In this document: positions 57,905 through 64,000 of the stretch, in pieces
How positions within the stretch are numbered: the stretch's first letter is position 1
Layout: each line of letters opens with the position of its first letter
From: Flavobacterium sp.
GTDB lineage: Bacteria > Bacteroidota > Bacteroidia > Flavobacteriales > Flavobacteriaceae
Direction of reading: 5' to 3'
Assembly: GCA_029946065.1 (NCBI GenBank)
Contig: JAQSDU010000014.1
Coordinates: forward strand, 673,523-737,522
Length of the DNA stretch: 64,000 bases
Translations under genes and position numbers: made by a program
Notes under the pieces: model-generated
The model's database searches: none
What the model saw: the letters and a program-made list of their open reading frames with translations, nothing else
What the model was told of the DNA's origin: nothing

Positions 57905-58549
57905 ATGAAATATTCAATAGTAATTGTTGACGACCACGTCTTAATAGCCAAGGCATTGCGCGGAATTATCGCCAATTTCATAGATTTTGAAGTGCTGTAT
58001 GAGTGCGAGAACGGCAAGGAACTACTGCAAAAACTCGAAAACAAAAAGAACATTCCACACCTGGTATTACTTGATGTGAGCATGCCTGTCATGGATGGAT
58101 TTGAGACCGCAGCAAGGCTCAAAGAACAGTACCCCGAAATATTCGTGATTGCCCTGAGCATGCAAGACGATGAAAATAGTGTCGTAAAGATGGTGAAAAA
58201 CGGTGCAAGAGGCTACCTGCTCAAAAATGCACATCCGGTAGAATTGGAAAATGCCTTGAAAAGCATGATGAAAAATGGGTTTTATTATCCGGATTGGGCA
58301 GCAGGAAAAGTGTTTGCCAATATGGGCGTTAAAATGAGTGACCACCCTAAAATTGCAATATCCGACCGAGAAAAAGAATTCCTGAAATATACCGTTACCG
58401 AAATGACCTATAAGGAAATTTCCGAAAAAATGTGCTGCAGCCCCAGAACCGTCGAAGGCTACAGGAACAGCCTATTTGAAAAATTAATGCTGAAAACCAG
58501 GGTAGGATTAGCCGTTTATGCTATCCGAAATGGCATCTTGGAGGATTGA
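57905..58549 (+). CDS. LuxR/NarL-type response regulator
   Basis: 214 residues. Receiver domain (1-120) with IVIVDDH, phospho-Asp 57 in LVLLDVSMPVMDG, and Lys in YLLKNAHP. C-terminal LuxR HTH (residues ~150-212) with ISDREKEFLKYTVTEMTYKEIS and CSPRTVEGYRNSLFEKL. Adjacent to its kinase gene with no gap. Targets unknown. Confidence 0.93.
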   Translation: MKYSIVIVDDHVLIAKALRGIIANFIDFEVLYECENGKELLQKLENKKNIPHLVLLDVSMPVMDGFETAARLKEQYPEIFVIALSMQDDENSVVKMVKNGARGYLLKNAHPVELENALKSMMKNGFYYPDWAAGKVFANMGVKMSDHPKIAISDREKEFLKYTVTEMTYKEISEKMCCSPRTVEGYRNSLFEKLMLKTRVGLAVYAIRNGILED

Positions 58550-58640
58550 GATTATAAATTTCAAGTACCAAATTTCAAATTCCAAATGACAAAAAACGCT
58601 ATATTGCTATTGCCGCCAATTGGAATTTGAGCTATTTTTA
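58550..58640. repeat. Intergenic short-word palindrome (CCAAATTTCAAATTCCAAAT / CCAATTGGAATTTGAG)
   Basis: Words of the type CAAATT recur and are mirrored by GGAATTTG. It separates the convergent response-regulator gene and the small acidic protein gene. Confidence 0.5.
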
Positions 58641-58650
58641 ATTTAAAAAA

Positions 58651-58878
58651 CTATTCCTCATACCGCGCTACTTCCCTATCATAAAAAGCATTCGCTTTTT
58701 CAATAAGATCTTCCATTTCGGCATTGAGTTCGGCTTCGTCTAGGTCTTCATCGTCTTCCAGAAATTCTACCTCATCGTCTTTCAAATTGATGATAAATCT
58801 TGGATAATCAAGGTGAATGATGAAAATATCTTCCGGAAAATCGGTATTGTCGCCTAAGAGAAATTTTGGTAAGTCCAT
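58651..58878 (-). CDS. Small acidic protein of unknown function
   Basis: 75 residues (MDLPKFLLGDNTDFPEDIFIIHLDYPRFIINL at the start, then a long Asp/Glu run and helix EMEDLIEKANAFYDREVARYEE). A short beta N-terminus and acidic helix; no known domain. Such genes are conserved in flavobacteria as hypothetical proteins. The region upstream (58879-58951) contains repeated words GATTTTAGA and TCTATCAT. Confidence 0.72.
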   Translation of the reverse strand: MDLPKFLLGDNTDFPEDIFIIHLDYPRFIINLKDDEVEFLEDDEDLDEAELNAEMEDLIEKANAFYDREVARYEE

Positions 58879-58955
58879 GTTGAGATTTTAGAGTTTAGAT
58901 TTCAGCGTTCAGATTTTAGATTTACGGAAATGTCTATCATTCATCCGTCTATCAT
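58879..58955. repeat. Intergenic word repeats (GATTTTAGA, TCTATCAT)
   Basis: GATTTTAGAGTTTAGATTTC and CAGATTTTAGATTT recur, followed by TCTATCATTCATCCGTCTATCAT. Non-coding filler between two minus-strand genes. Confidence 0.5.
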
Positions 58956-60328
58956 CTATTATCGTTAATAAGTCTGTTAGTTAAATAATGGAAGCGAATA
59001 TACAAAAATAAAGCGGCAACGGTCAGTCCGGCTAAAAGTCCGATCCAAACGCCAACAGCTTTCAAATCGGTATATTCTCCCAAATAATAAGACACAGGAA
59101 AACCCACGACCCAATAAGCAACAAAGGTAATATACATTGGAATTTTCACGTCTTGTAATCCGCGTAAAGCGCCCAAAACTACAACCTGAATACCGTCGGA
59201 AATTTGAAAAACTGCTGCAACAAGCAATAATTTAGAGGCGATCGAAATAACTTCTTGATTGTCTAAAAGCTCCTGCGTGTTTTCCATATTCAGAAAAAGA
59301 TAGGGCAGTACATCATAAAAAAACAAAAACATTAGGGCAAAAATAACTTCTACAATTATCGCCAGTAAAAATATCGATTTGGCTACAACAACTAGGTTTT
59401 TAAAATCCATTAGCCCTTTTTGGTTGCTAACACGGATCATTGCTGTGATACTCAATCCCATAGCAAACATGAATGTCATCGATGCCAAACTCAATGCAAT
59501 CTGGTTTGCTGCCTGACTTGTTTTTCCAATATTGCCACAAAGCCAAATCGCGGCAGTAAAAAGCACAACTTCAAAAAGCATCTGCATGGCGGAAGGGAAT
59601 CCGAGATTTATAATTTTTCTGACGGTGCTTTTTTTAATTTCATCAAAACTAAAATCCTTAAAATATGCCTTGAGTTGCTCCTGTCTGGACAATATAATAT
59701 GCATAAATACCACCATCATGATGCGCGAAATTACCGTGCCAAGTCCGGCACCAATAATACCCATTTTGGGAAAAATCCAAAAACCATAAATCAAGCAGTA
59801 ATTGATAACTACGTGAACAATATTCGCCATTACAATTGCATACATTGAATATTTGGTCATCGATAGTCCATCGGCAAATTGCTTATACCCTTGGTACATA
59901 ATCAATGGAACGAGCGAAAAAGCTACCCAATCCAGATATGGTTTTGCCAATGCGATTACTTCATCCGATTGGTGCAATTCTGCCATTAGCGGCTTTGCTA
60001 AAATTATCAACAAGAAAAGTAATAGCCCAAGAATCGTACACAAAAACAGTCCGTGATGAAAAACAGAACGAATTTTTGTCGGATTCTTTTCTGCATCGGC
60101 TTCGGCAACAATTGGGGTTAATGCAGTTGAAAATCCAATACCAATAGACATTGCTACGAAAATCATGCTGTTCCCCAAAGAAACCGCTGCCAGCTCTGTC
60201 GTACCTAATTTTCCAACCATTATATTATCAACGATTTGTATTAAGGTGTGACCGAGCATTCCTAAAATGACAGGGTATGCCAATTTAAGGTTATAAGAAA
60301 ACTCTTTTGTATATTGGGATAGGTTCAT
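58952..60328 (-). CDS. MATE family multidrug/metabolite exporter
   Basis: 458 residues with 12 transmembrane helices in two homologous halves. The N-terminal MATE block PVILGMLGHTLIQIVDNIMVGKLG and ELAAVSLGNSMIFV are diagnostic, as is the second-half GFPSAMQMLFEVVLFTAAIWLCG. It exports cationic drugs or metabolites with Na+ or H+ as driving ion. Single gene, preceded by word-repeat DNA. Confidence 0.94.
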   Translation of the reverse strand: MNLSQYTKEFSYNLKLAYPVILGMLGHTLIQIVDNIMVGKLGTTELAAVSLGNSMIFVAMSIGIGFSTALTPIVAEADAEKNPTKIRSVFHHGLFLCTILGLLLFLLIILAKPLMAELHQSDEVIALAKPYLDWVAFSLVPLIMYQGYKQFADGLSMTKYSMYAIVMANIVHVVINYCLIYGFWIFPKMGIIGAGLGTVISRIMMVVFMHIILSRQEQLKAYFKDFSFDEIKKSTVRKIINLGFPSAMQMLFEVVLFTAAIWLCGNIGKTSQAANQIALSLASMTFMFAMGLSITAMIRVSNQKGLMDFKNLVVVAKSIFLLAIIVEVIFALMFLFFYDVLPYLFLNMENTQELLDNQEVISIASKLLLVAAVFQISDGIQVVVLGALRGLQDVKIPMYITFVAYWVVGFPVSYYLGEYTDLKAVGVWIGLLAGLTVAALFLYIRFHYLTNRLINDNR

Positions 60329-60402
60329 TTTAGATGGCAGATTTAAGACGGCAGATTTAAGATTAAATAAGTATTAATTTGAAATCTGCCCTCTAAAATT
60401 AT
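60329..60402. repeat. Intergenic word palindrome (GGCAGATTTAAG / GAAATCTGCC)
   Basis: GGCAGATTTAAGACGGCAGATTTAAG is a tandem word and is mirrored by TTTGAAATCTGCC. It lies upstream of the MATE gene. Confidence 0.5.
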
Positions 60403-60524
60403 TTAACGGCGCAAAGGTAATGCGTAGGATTGGAAATGTTCAGAAATACAACAAATTTATACTGTTTAAAAAATTATATAACAAAACCTTGTAATTATAT
60501 AACCCCGTCGCAAAATGCCGATAT

Positions 60525-60532
60525 TATATTTG
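60525..60532 (+). promoter_or_regulatory. -7 element (TATATTTG)
   Basis: Matches TAnnTTTG, 59 bases before the outer-membrane protein start. Confidence 0.4.
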
Positions 60533-60591
60533 TAACATCATTTTGAAAGAAATATACTAACAAAAATTAACTCAAATTAAATTTAAAGATC

Positions 60592-61140
60592 ATGGAAACT
60601 AAAACAAAATTAAAAGGAATAATGGTATTGGCATTTGCAATACTATTCGGAATCAATGCCAATGCGCAACAAGCAGTTACTTTACCAGAGTCGGCAAAAG
60701 GATATGACCAGAACTGGCGATTAGGTTTTGGAATTAACGGAGGCTACGCTTTTGAAGATCCTTATGGAGCCACTTTAGGCGTTGATGCACGTATTCAATA
60801 CGATTTATCAAAAAGAACTTCGGTAACCTTAACTTCTGGTTATACTCATTTTTTCCTTGATGGAGATCTAGATGATATGGGTGTAGTTCCTGTAAAAGCT
60901 GGTTTTAAAGGCTTTATTTATGGTGATTCATTTTATCTTATGGGAGAAGTTGGAGCGGCATTTCAGGTAACCAAAGACTATAACGACACCTCTTTATTGG
61001 TAGCGCCATCTATCGGATATGCAACCAAATATATCGACTGGAGTTTGCGATATGAATATTATCCAGATTTCCTTAAAGCTAGTGGCGACAAAGGTGTTGG
61101 ACAAATTGCATTGCGTGTCGCTTATGGATTTAAGCTATAA
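60592..61140 (+). CDS. Outer-membrane beta-barrel protein
   Basis: 182 residues with a signal peptide (MVLAFAILFGINANAQQ). An eight-strand barrel pattern follows: WRLGFGINGGYAFE, LGVDARIQYDL, TSVTLTSGYTHFF, and ending QIALRVAYGFKL, as outer-membrane barrels do. Similar to small OprF/OmpX-like barrels of flavobacteria. Role unknown. A strong terminator follows. Confidence 0.85.
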   Translation: METKTKLKGIMVLAFAILFGINANAQQAVTLPESAKGYDQNWRLGFGINGGYAFEDPYGATLGVDARIQYDLSKRTSVTLTSGYTHFFLDGDLDDMGVVPVKAGFKGFIYGDSFYLMGEVGAAFQVTKDYNDTSLLVAPSIGYATKYIDWSLRYEYYPDFLKASGDKGVGQIALRVAYGFKL

Positions 61141-61163
61141 TTGAACCCAAATATATACAACTG

Positions 61164-61192
61164 AAAAGCTCCGTTCGCGGGGCTTTTTTTTG
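61164..61192 (+). terminator. Rho-independent terminator
   Basis: AAAAGCTCCG, loop TTCG, CGGGGCTTTT, followed by a T run. The UUCG tetraloop makes this a very stable terminator. Confidence 0.88.
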
Positions 61193-61253
61193 CAAAAAAA
61201 ATACTGCAATGAAAGATTGTAAGAAATTATATGTTTCAGCGAAGCGCTCCCTT

Positions 61254-62132
61254 CTATTCCTCTTTAAGATTTTTGATATACAAACCAACTTTTTCTTTCA
61301 CCTCGTCGTCAAGCTCTGGGATTTTAATATCCTTGTATTTTGAAAGTTCCTCCCAGATGATTTTCGCAACAATGTATCTTGCCATATCCTTATCATCAGC
61401 AGGAATAACAAACCACGGCGTTTTTTTCCCGGAAGTATTGTTGATAATATCTTCAAAATACGCCATATATTGGTCCCAATATTCGCGTTCTTTTAAATCG
61501 GCAGGCGAAAATTTCCAGTTGTGTTTTTCTTCTTCCAAGCGACGCAAAAGGCGATTTTTTTGTTCGTCTTTGCTCAAATGCAGGTAAAATTTCAAGATAA
61601 TCGTGCCGTTTTGCACCAAATGCTTTTCGAAATTATTGATTTGCTTGAAGCGTTTTTTCCAAAAATCGGGTTGGATGTCTTCTACTTTTTCGATTCCAGG
61701 CAATCTTTCGTTGAGGATATTCTCTGGATGAACACGCGAAACCAATACATTTTCATAGTGTGTGCGATTAAAAACACCTATTTTCCCTTTTTCAGGCAAA
61801 GCCACATAATGCCGCCACAAATAATCGTGCTCCAATTCATTCGAAGTCGGTTGCTTGAAACTACTTACTTCCACTCCACGCGCATTAATTTCCTTGAAAA
61901 CCTCGCGAATCAGGCTGTCTTTCCCGGAAGTATCCATGCCTTGCAGACAAACCAACACACTGTACCGATTGTGGGCATACATCACGTCTTGAAGCTCGCT
62001 CAGCTTGTTGCGCAATTGGGCGAGTTCGGCTTCTTTTTCGGAGTCCTCTGCATCGGTTATCAATAAAGTGGGCAATTTTAATAATTTCACAGATTTTAAA
62101 ATCCTAAAATCATCAGGGTCAATAGCTTTCAT
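61254..62132 (-). CDS. Polyphosphate kinase 2 family protein (PPK2)
   Basis: 292 residues, one-domain PPK2: Walker A GMDTSGKDS (65-73), the lid region KQPTSNELEHDYLWRHY, and Walker B IGVFNRTHYENVL. It transfers phosphate between polyphosphate and nucleotides. The single domain and residue pattern suit the class III-like group that phosphorylates AMP or ADP, but class is uncertain. Cytosolic. Single gene. Confidence 0.9.
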   Translation of the reverse strand: MKAIDPDDFRILKSVKLLKLPTLLITDAEDSEKEAELAQLRNKLSELQDVMYAHNRYSVLVCLQGMDTSGKDSLIREVFKEINARGVEVSSFKQPTSNELEHDYLWRHYVALPEKGKIGVFNRTHYENVLVSRVHPENILNERLPGIEKVEDIQPDFWKKRFKQINNFEKHLVQNGTIILKFYLHLSKDEQKNRLLRRLEEEKHNWKFSPADLKEREYWDQYMAYFEDIINNTSGKKTPWFVIPADDKDMARYIVAKIIWEELSKYKDIKIPELDDEVKEKVGLYIKNLKEE

Positions 62133-62366
62133 ATAAGGTTGATTGTCTAAGTAAATATACTATTTTTGAAGCAGCAATTTTTAGCTACACGCGTTAGTTG
62201 GTGTTATATTTTTCCTAAAATGAATGTAAAAACAGTTACACCGCTTAATTTCGAAGTCAAATGCAAAACTTTGTACTCTTAGAAGATTAACGTGGCTCAC
62301 GAAAGCATAGAGACACTAAGAAAAAATTGTAGCGAGATTGGCTATATAATCATTAAAACGAATTAA

Positions 62367-63185
62367 ATGCAAAAATTCAAACTTGAGTTGTTGTTTCATA
62401 TTCTGGGCATCGGTTCGGCATCCGGATTATTGTATAAAGACAATTCGTTGTTCCTGATTTCCGATAACAGCACTTTTTTATACGAATACCATATCGCCGA
62501 AAAAGAACTCCATAAAATAAAATTATTCCCGGAAAGCGCTGAAAATATTGCTAAAAAAGACAAACCCGATTTTGAAGCGATGACGCTCAAAGGCAACACC
62601 TTGTATGTCTTTGGCTCTGGTTCGACAGAAAAGCGAAACCGCCTTTTGGGTTATGATCTTGGCACAAAAAACCTTTCTGAAAAAGACCTTAGGGATTTAT
62701 ATGCGTATTTAAAAGAAAAATCAGGGATCACTAACGAAGACCTCAATATCGAAGGCGCTTTCTTTTACAACAATGCGTTGTATTTGATGCAGCGCGGCAA
62801 TGGCACACTATCCAAAAATGGCATTTTCGTGATTGATGATGCTAAAGAAGATGTTCCTTTCTATCCGATAACTTTGCCGAAGATCAAGAATACCGAAGCT
62901 ACTTTTACCGATGCGATTATTGCAAATGACACCATTTATTTTTTAGCTGCCGCCGAAAATACCACTTCTACCTATCTTGATGGCGAAATTCTAGGCAGTT
63001 TTATAGGCACCATTGATGCAAAAACAATGACAGTCCAATCGGCAACAATGATTTCGGAGCAACACAAATTTGAAGGGCTGACTTTTTACAAAAACGAAAA
63101 CGGCAAGATGACTTTCCTGATTTGTGAAGACAATGACAGCGATAAATTGCAGTCTGATATATATAAACTGACAATGGAGGAATAA
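62367..63185 (+). CDS. DUF6929-like beta-propeller protein
   Basis: 272 residues, no signal peptide. Recurring strands (GIGSASGLLYKDNSLFLISD, DFEAMTLKGNTLYVFGSGST, NIEGAFFYNNALYLMQRGNG, KFEGLTFYKNENGKMTFL) suggest a six-bladed propeller-like fold of the DUF6929/SdiA-esterase type. The repeated Glu before a small residue (EAMT, EGAF, EGLT) is typical of phytase-like propellers. The family is assigned from memory. Preceded by 234 bases containing a decayed AAAGCATAGAGACACTAAG word. Confidence 0.7.
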   Translation: MQKFKLELLFHILGIGSASGLLYKDNSLFLISDNSTFLYEYHIAEKELHKIKLFPESAENIAKKDKPDFEAMTLKGNTLYVFGSGSTEKRNRLLGYDLGTKNLSEKDLRDLYAYLKEKSGITNEDLNIEGAFFYNNALYLMQRGNGTLSKNGIFVIDDAKEDVPFYPITLPKIKNTEATFTDAIIANDTIYFLAAAENTTSTYLDGEILGSFIGTIDAKTMTVQSATMISEQHKFEGLTFYKNENGKMTFLICEDNDSDKLQSDIYKLTMEE

Positions 63186-63250
63186 GTTGTAGCTTGCAGA
63201 TCGCGGCTTTTAAAAAAACTCTTGCCTCTTGCCTCTTGCTTCTTTTCTCT
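63186..63250. repeat. Intergenic tandem word repeat (CTCTTGC)
   Basis: CTCTTGCCTCTTGCCTCTTGC (three CTCTTGC copies, 7-bp period) lies between the propeller gene and the scramblase-like gene. Confidence 0.55.
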
Positions 63251-63300
63251 AAATTATTATCCTATTTTGCAACCTTATTAACCATTTAAAACCAACACAA

Positions 63301-63888
63301 ATGAATCCCATTTTAAACAAGAATATGTTTTTTGTAAAAGAACATGTCGGCATGTTCAAAGCATCAAACAACTACGATATTTATGATCCAGAGAACAACC
63401 GTATAATACTCATCAGCCGTGAACCAAACCTTGGATTCTTTACAAAAATGTTCCGTTTCAGCGATTATAAACGCATGACCCCGTTTCATATCGTTATTTC
63501 AACGCCAGAAAATAGACCTGTAATCAGTATCAAACGCGGTATTACCTTTTTACGCTCTGATGTTGAAGTTTTTGACGAACACGAAAGGCTTTTGGGCACT
63601 TTTAAACAGAAATTCTTTTCCATCGGCGGGAAATTCCAAATTTATGATACAACTGACAATCTGATCTGTACACTTCAAGGCAAATGGACAAGCTGGGATT
63701 TTAAATTCATGAAAGGCAATACTGAAATTGCACGCGTATCGAAAAAATGGGCAGGACTAGGCAAAGAACTTTTTACATCTGCCGACAATTATATGCTGCA
63801 AATTCAAGATTCCGTTGCACCAGATGATTCAGTAAGACAATTGATTATGGCTGCCGTAATGTGCATCGATATGGTTTTGAAAGAATAG
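63301..63888 (+). CDS. Phospholipid scramblase-related / LURP-one-like protein
   Basis: 195 residues, soluble. The Tubby/LURP-one-like beta barrel is shown by NNYDIYDPENNRIIL, VISIKRGITFLRSDVEVFDEHERLLG, FQIYDTTDNLICTLQGKW and SWDFKFMKGNTEIARVSKKW, ending with a hydrophobic helix (RQLIMAAVMCIDMVL). Bacterial members are of unknown function; the name comes from the eukaryotic family and does not prove lipid scrambling. Followed by a strong terminator. Confidence 0.85.
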   Translation: MNPILNKNMFFVKEHVGMFKASNNYDIYDPENNRIILISREPNLGFFTKMFRFSDYKRMTPFHIVISTPENRPVISIKRGITFLRSDVEVFDEHERLLGTFKQKFFSIGGKFQIYDTTDNLICTLQGKWTSWDFKFMKGNTEIARVSKKWAGLGKELFTSADNYMLQIQDSVAPDDSVRQLIMAAVMCIDMVLKE

Positions 63889-63960
63889 TTTTTTTAAATT
63901 GGTAATGGATAATTAATACCTAATAATTATTCTTAAAATTGACCAACACCTTTATTTATA

Positions 63961-63990
63961 AAGGCGTAAGATTAAATCTTACGCCTTTTC
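63961..63990 (+). terminator. Terminator after the scramblase-like gene
   Basis: Perfect 13-bp palindrome (AAGGCGTAAGATT, A, AATCTTACGCCTT) followed by TTC and a T-rich stretch. Confidence 0.85.
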
Positions 63991-64000
63991 TGTTTATTTT

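Overview
The window looks like a chromosomal segment of a flavobacterium (Bacteroidota, Flavobacteriaceae, probably Flavobacterium or a close relative). The evidence is type IX secretion sorting domains of both types on several secreted proteins, a bacillithiol ligase (BshC), promoters of the Bacteroidota form TTG-N19-TAnnTTTG, A-rich leaders in place of Shine-Dalgarno sequences, low GC content, and many families typical of this group (DUF4295, DUF2795, DUF5777, DUF2807, 7TM-AraC regulators). I saw no rRNA, tRNA, CRISPR array, transposase or complete prophage.

Layout. 1-6 kb: a surface protein cut by the left edge (type B sorting domain), bshC, and an eight-repeat secreted protein (type A sorting domain). 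6-34.5 kb: mostly housekeeping genes, namely ndk, a DciA-like DUF721 gene, ftsY, rpmB-rpmG-DUF4295, cinA, an orphan Hpt protein with an FAH-family hydrolase, a DEDDh exonuclease, an XRE regulator behind a 21-bp periodic array, a 2-oxoacid dehydrogenase E2, a GT2, an ABC-F protein, an ABC ATPase, a cobalamin adenosyltransferase, secA, an FAD oxidoreductase, a 1-Cys peroxiredoxin, an Rrf2 regulator with its target-like reductase, and meaB. 34.5-40.3 kb: two Crp/Fnr regulators and a 7TM-AraC regulator interleaved with small enzymes, DoxX membrane proteins and a GIN-domain protein. 40.4-46.2 kb: a histidine kinase/response regulator pair, divergent from a six-gene envelope operon (ankyrin, DOMON-like, OB-fold, DUF5777 barrel, c-type cytochrome, YceI) that looks like a redox or heme module. 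46.2-49.1 kb: DUF4304, a VIT1/CCC1 transporter, and an SDR-DUF2867 protein.

49.3-55.7 kb is an accessory block, all on the minus strand: a TIR-like protein tightly coupled to a deoxyribosyltransferase-like/repeat protein (a candidate nucleotide-based immune cassette), a GH19 endolysin-like protein, a decayed gene, and membrane, surface, CBS-domain and DUF5675 proteins. 56-58.5 kb is a four-gene signalling operon (unknown protein, membrane protein, NarL-type kinase, LuxR-type regulator). 58.6-63.9 kb holds a MATE exporter, an outer-membrane protein, a PPK2 kinase, a DUF6929-like protein and a scramblase-like protein.

Non-coding content is rich. It includes a dispersed structured repeat in three copies, many intergenic palindromes built from short repeated words, strong hairpin terminators, and several paired operator-like sites, the clearest being two matching 7-5-7 dyads in front of the Rrf2 gene and its neighbour.
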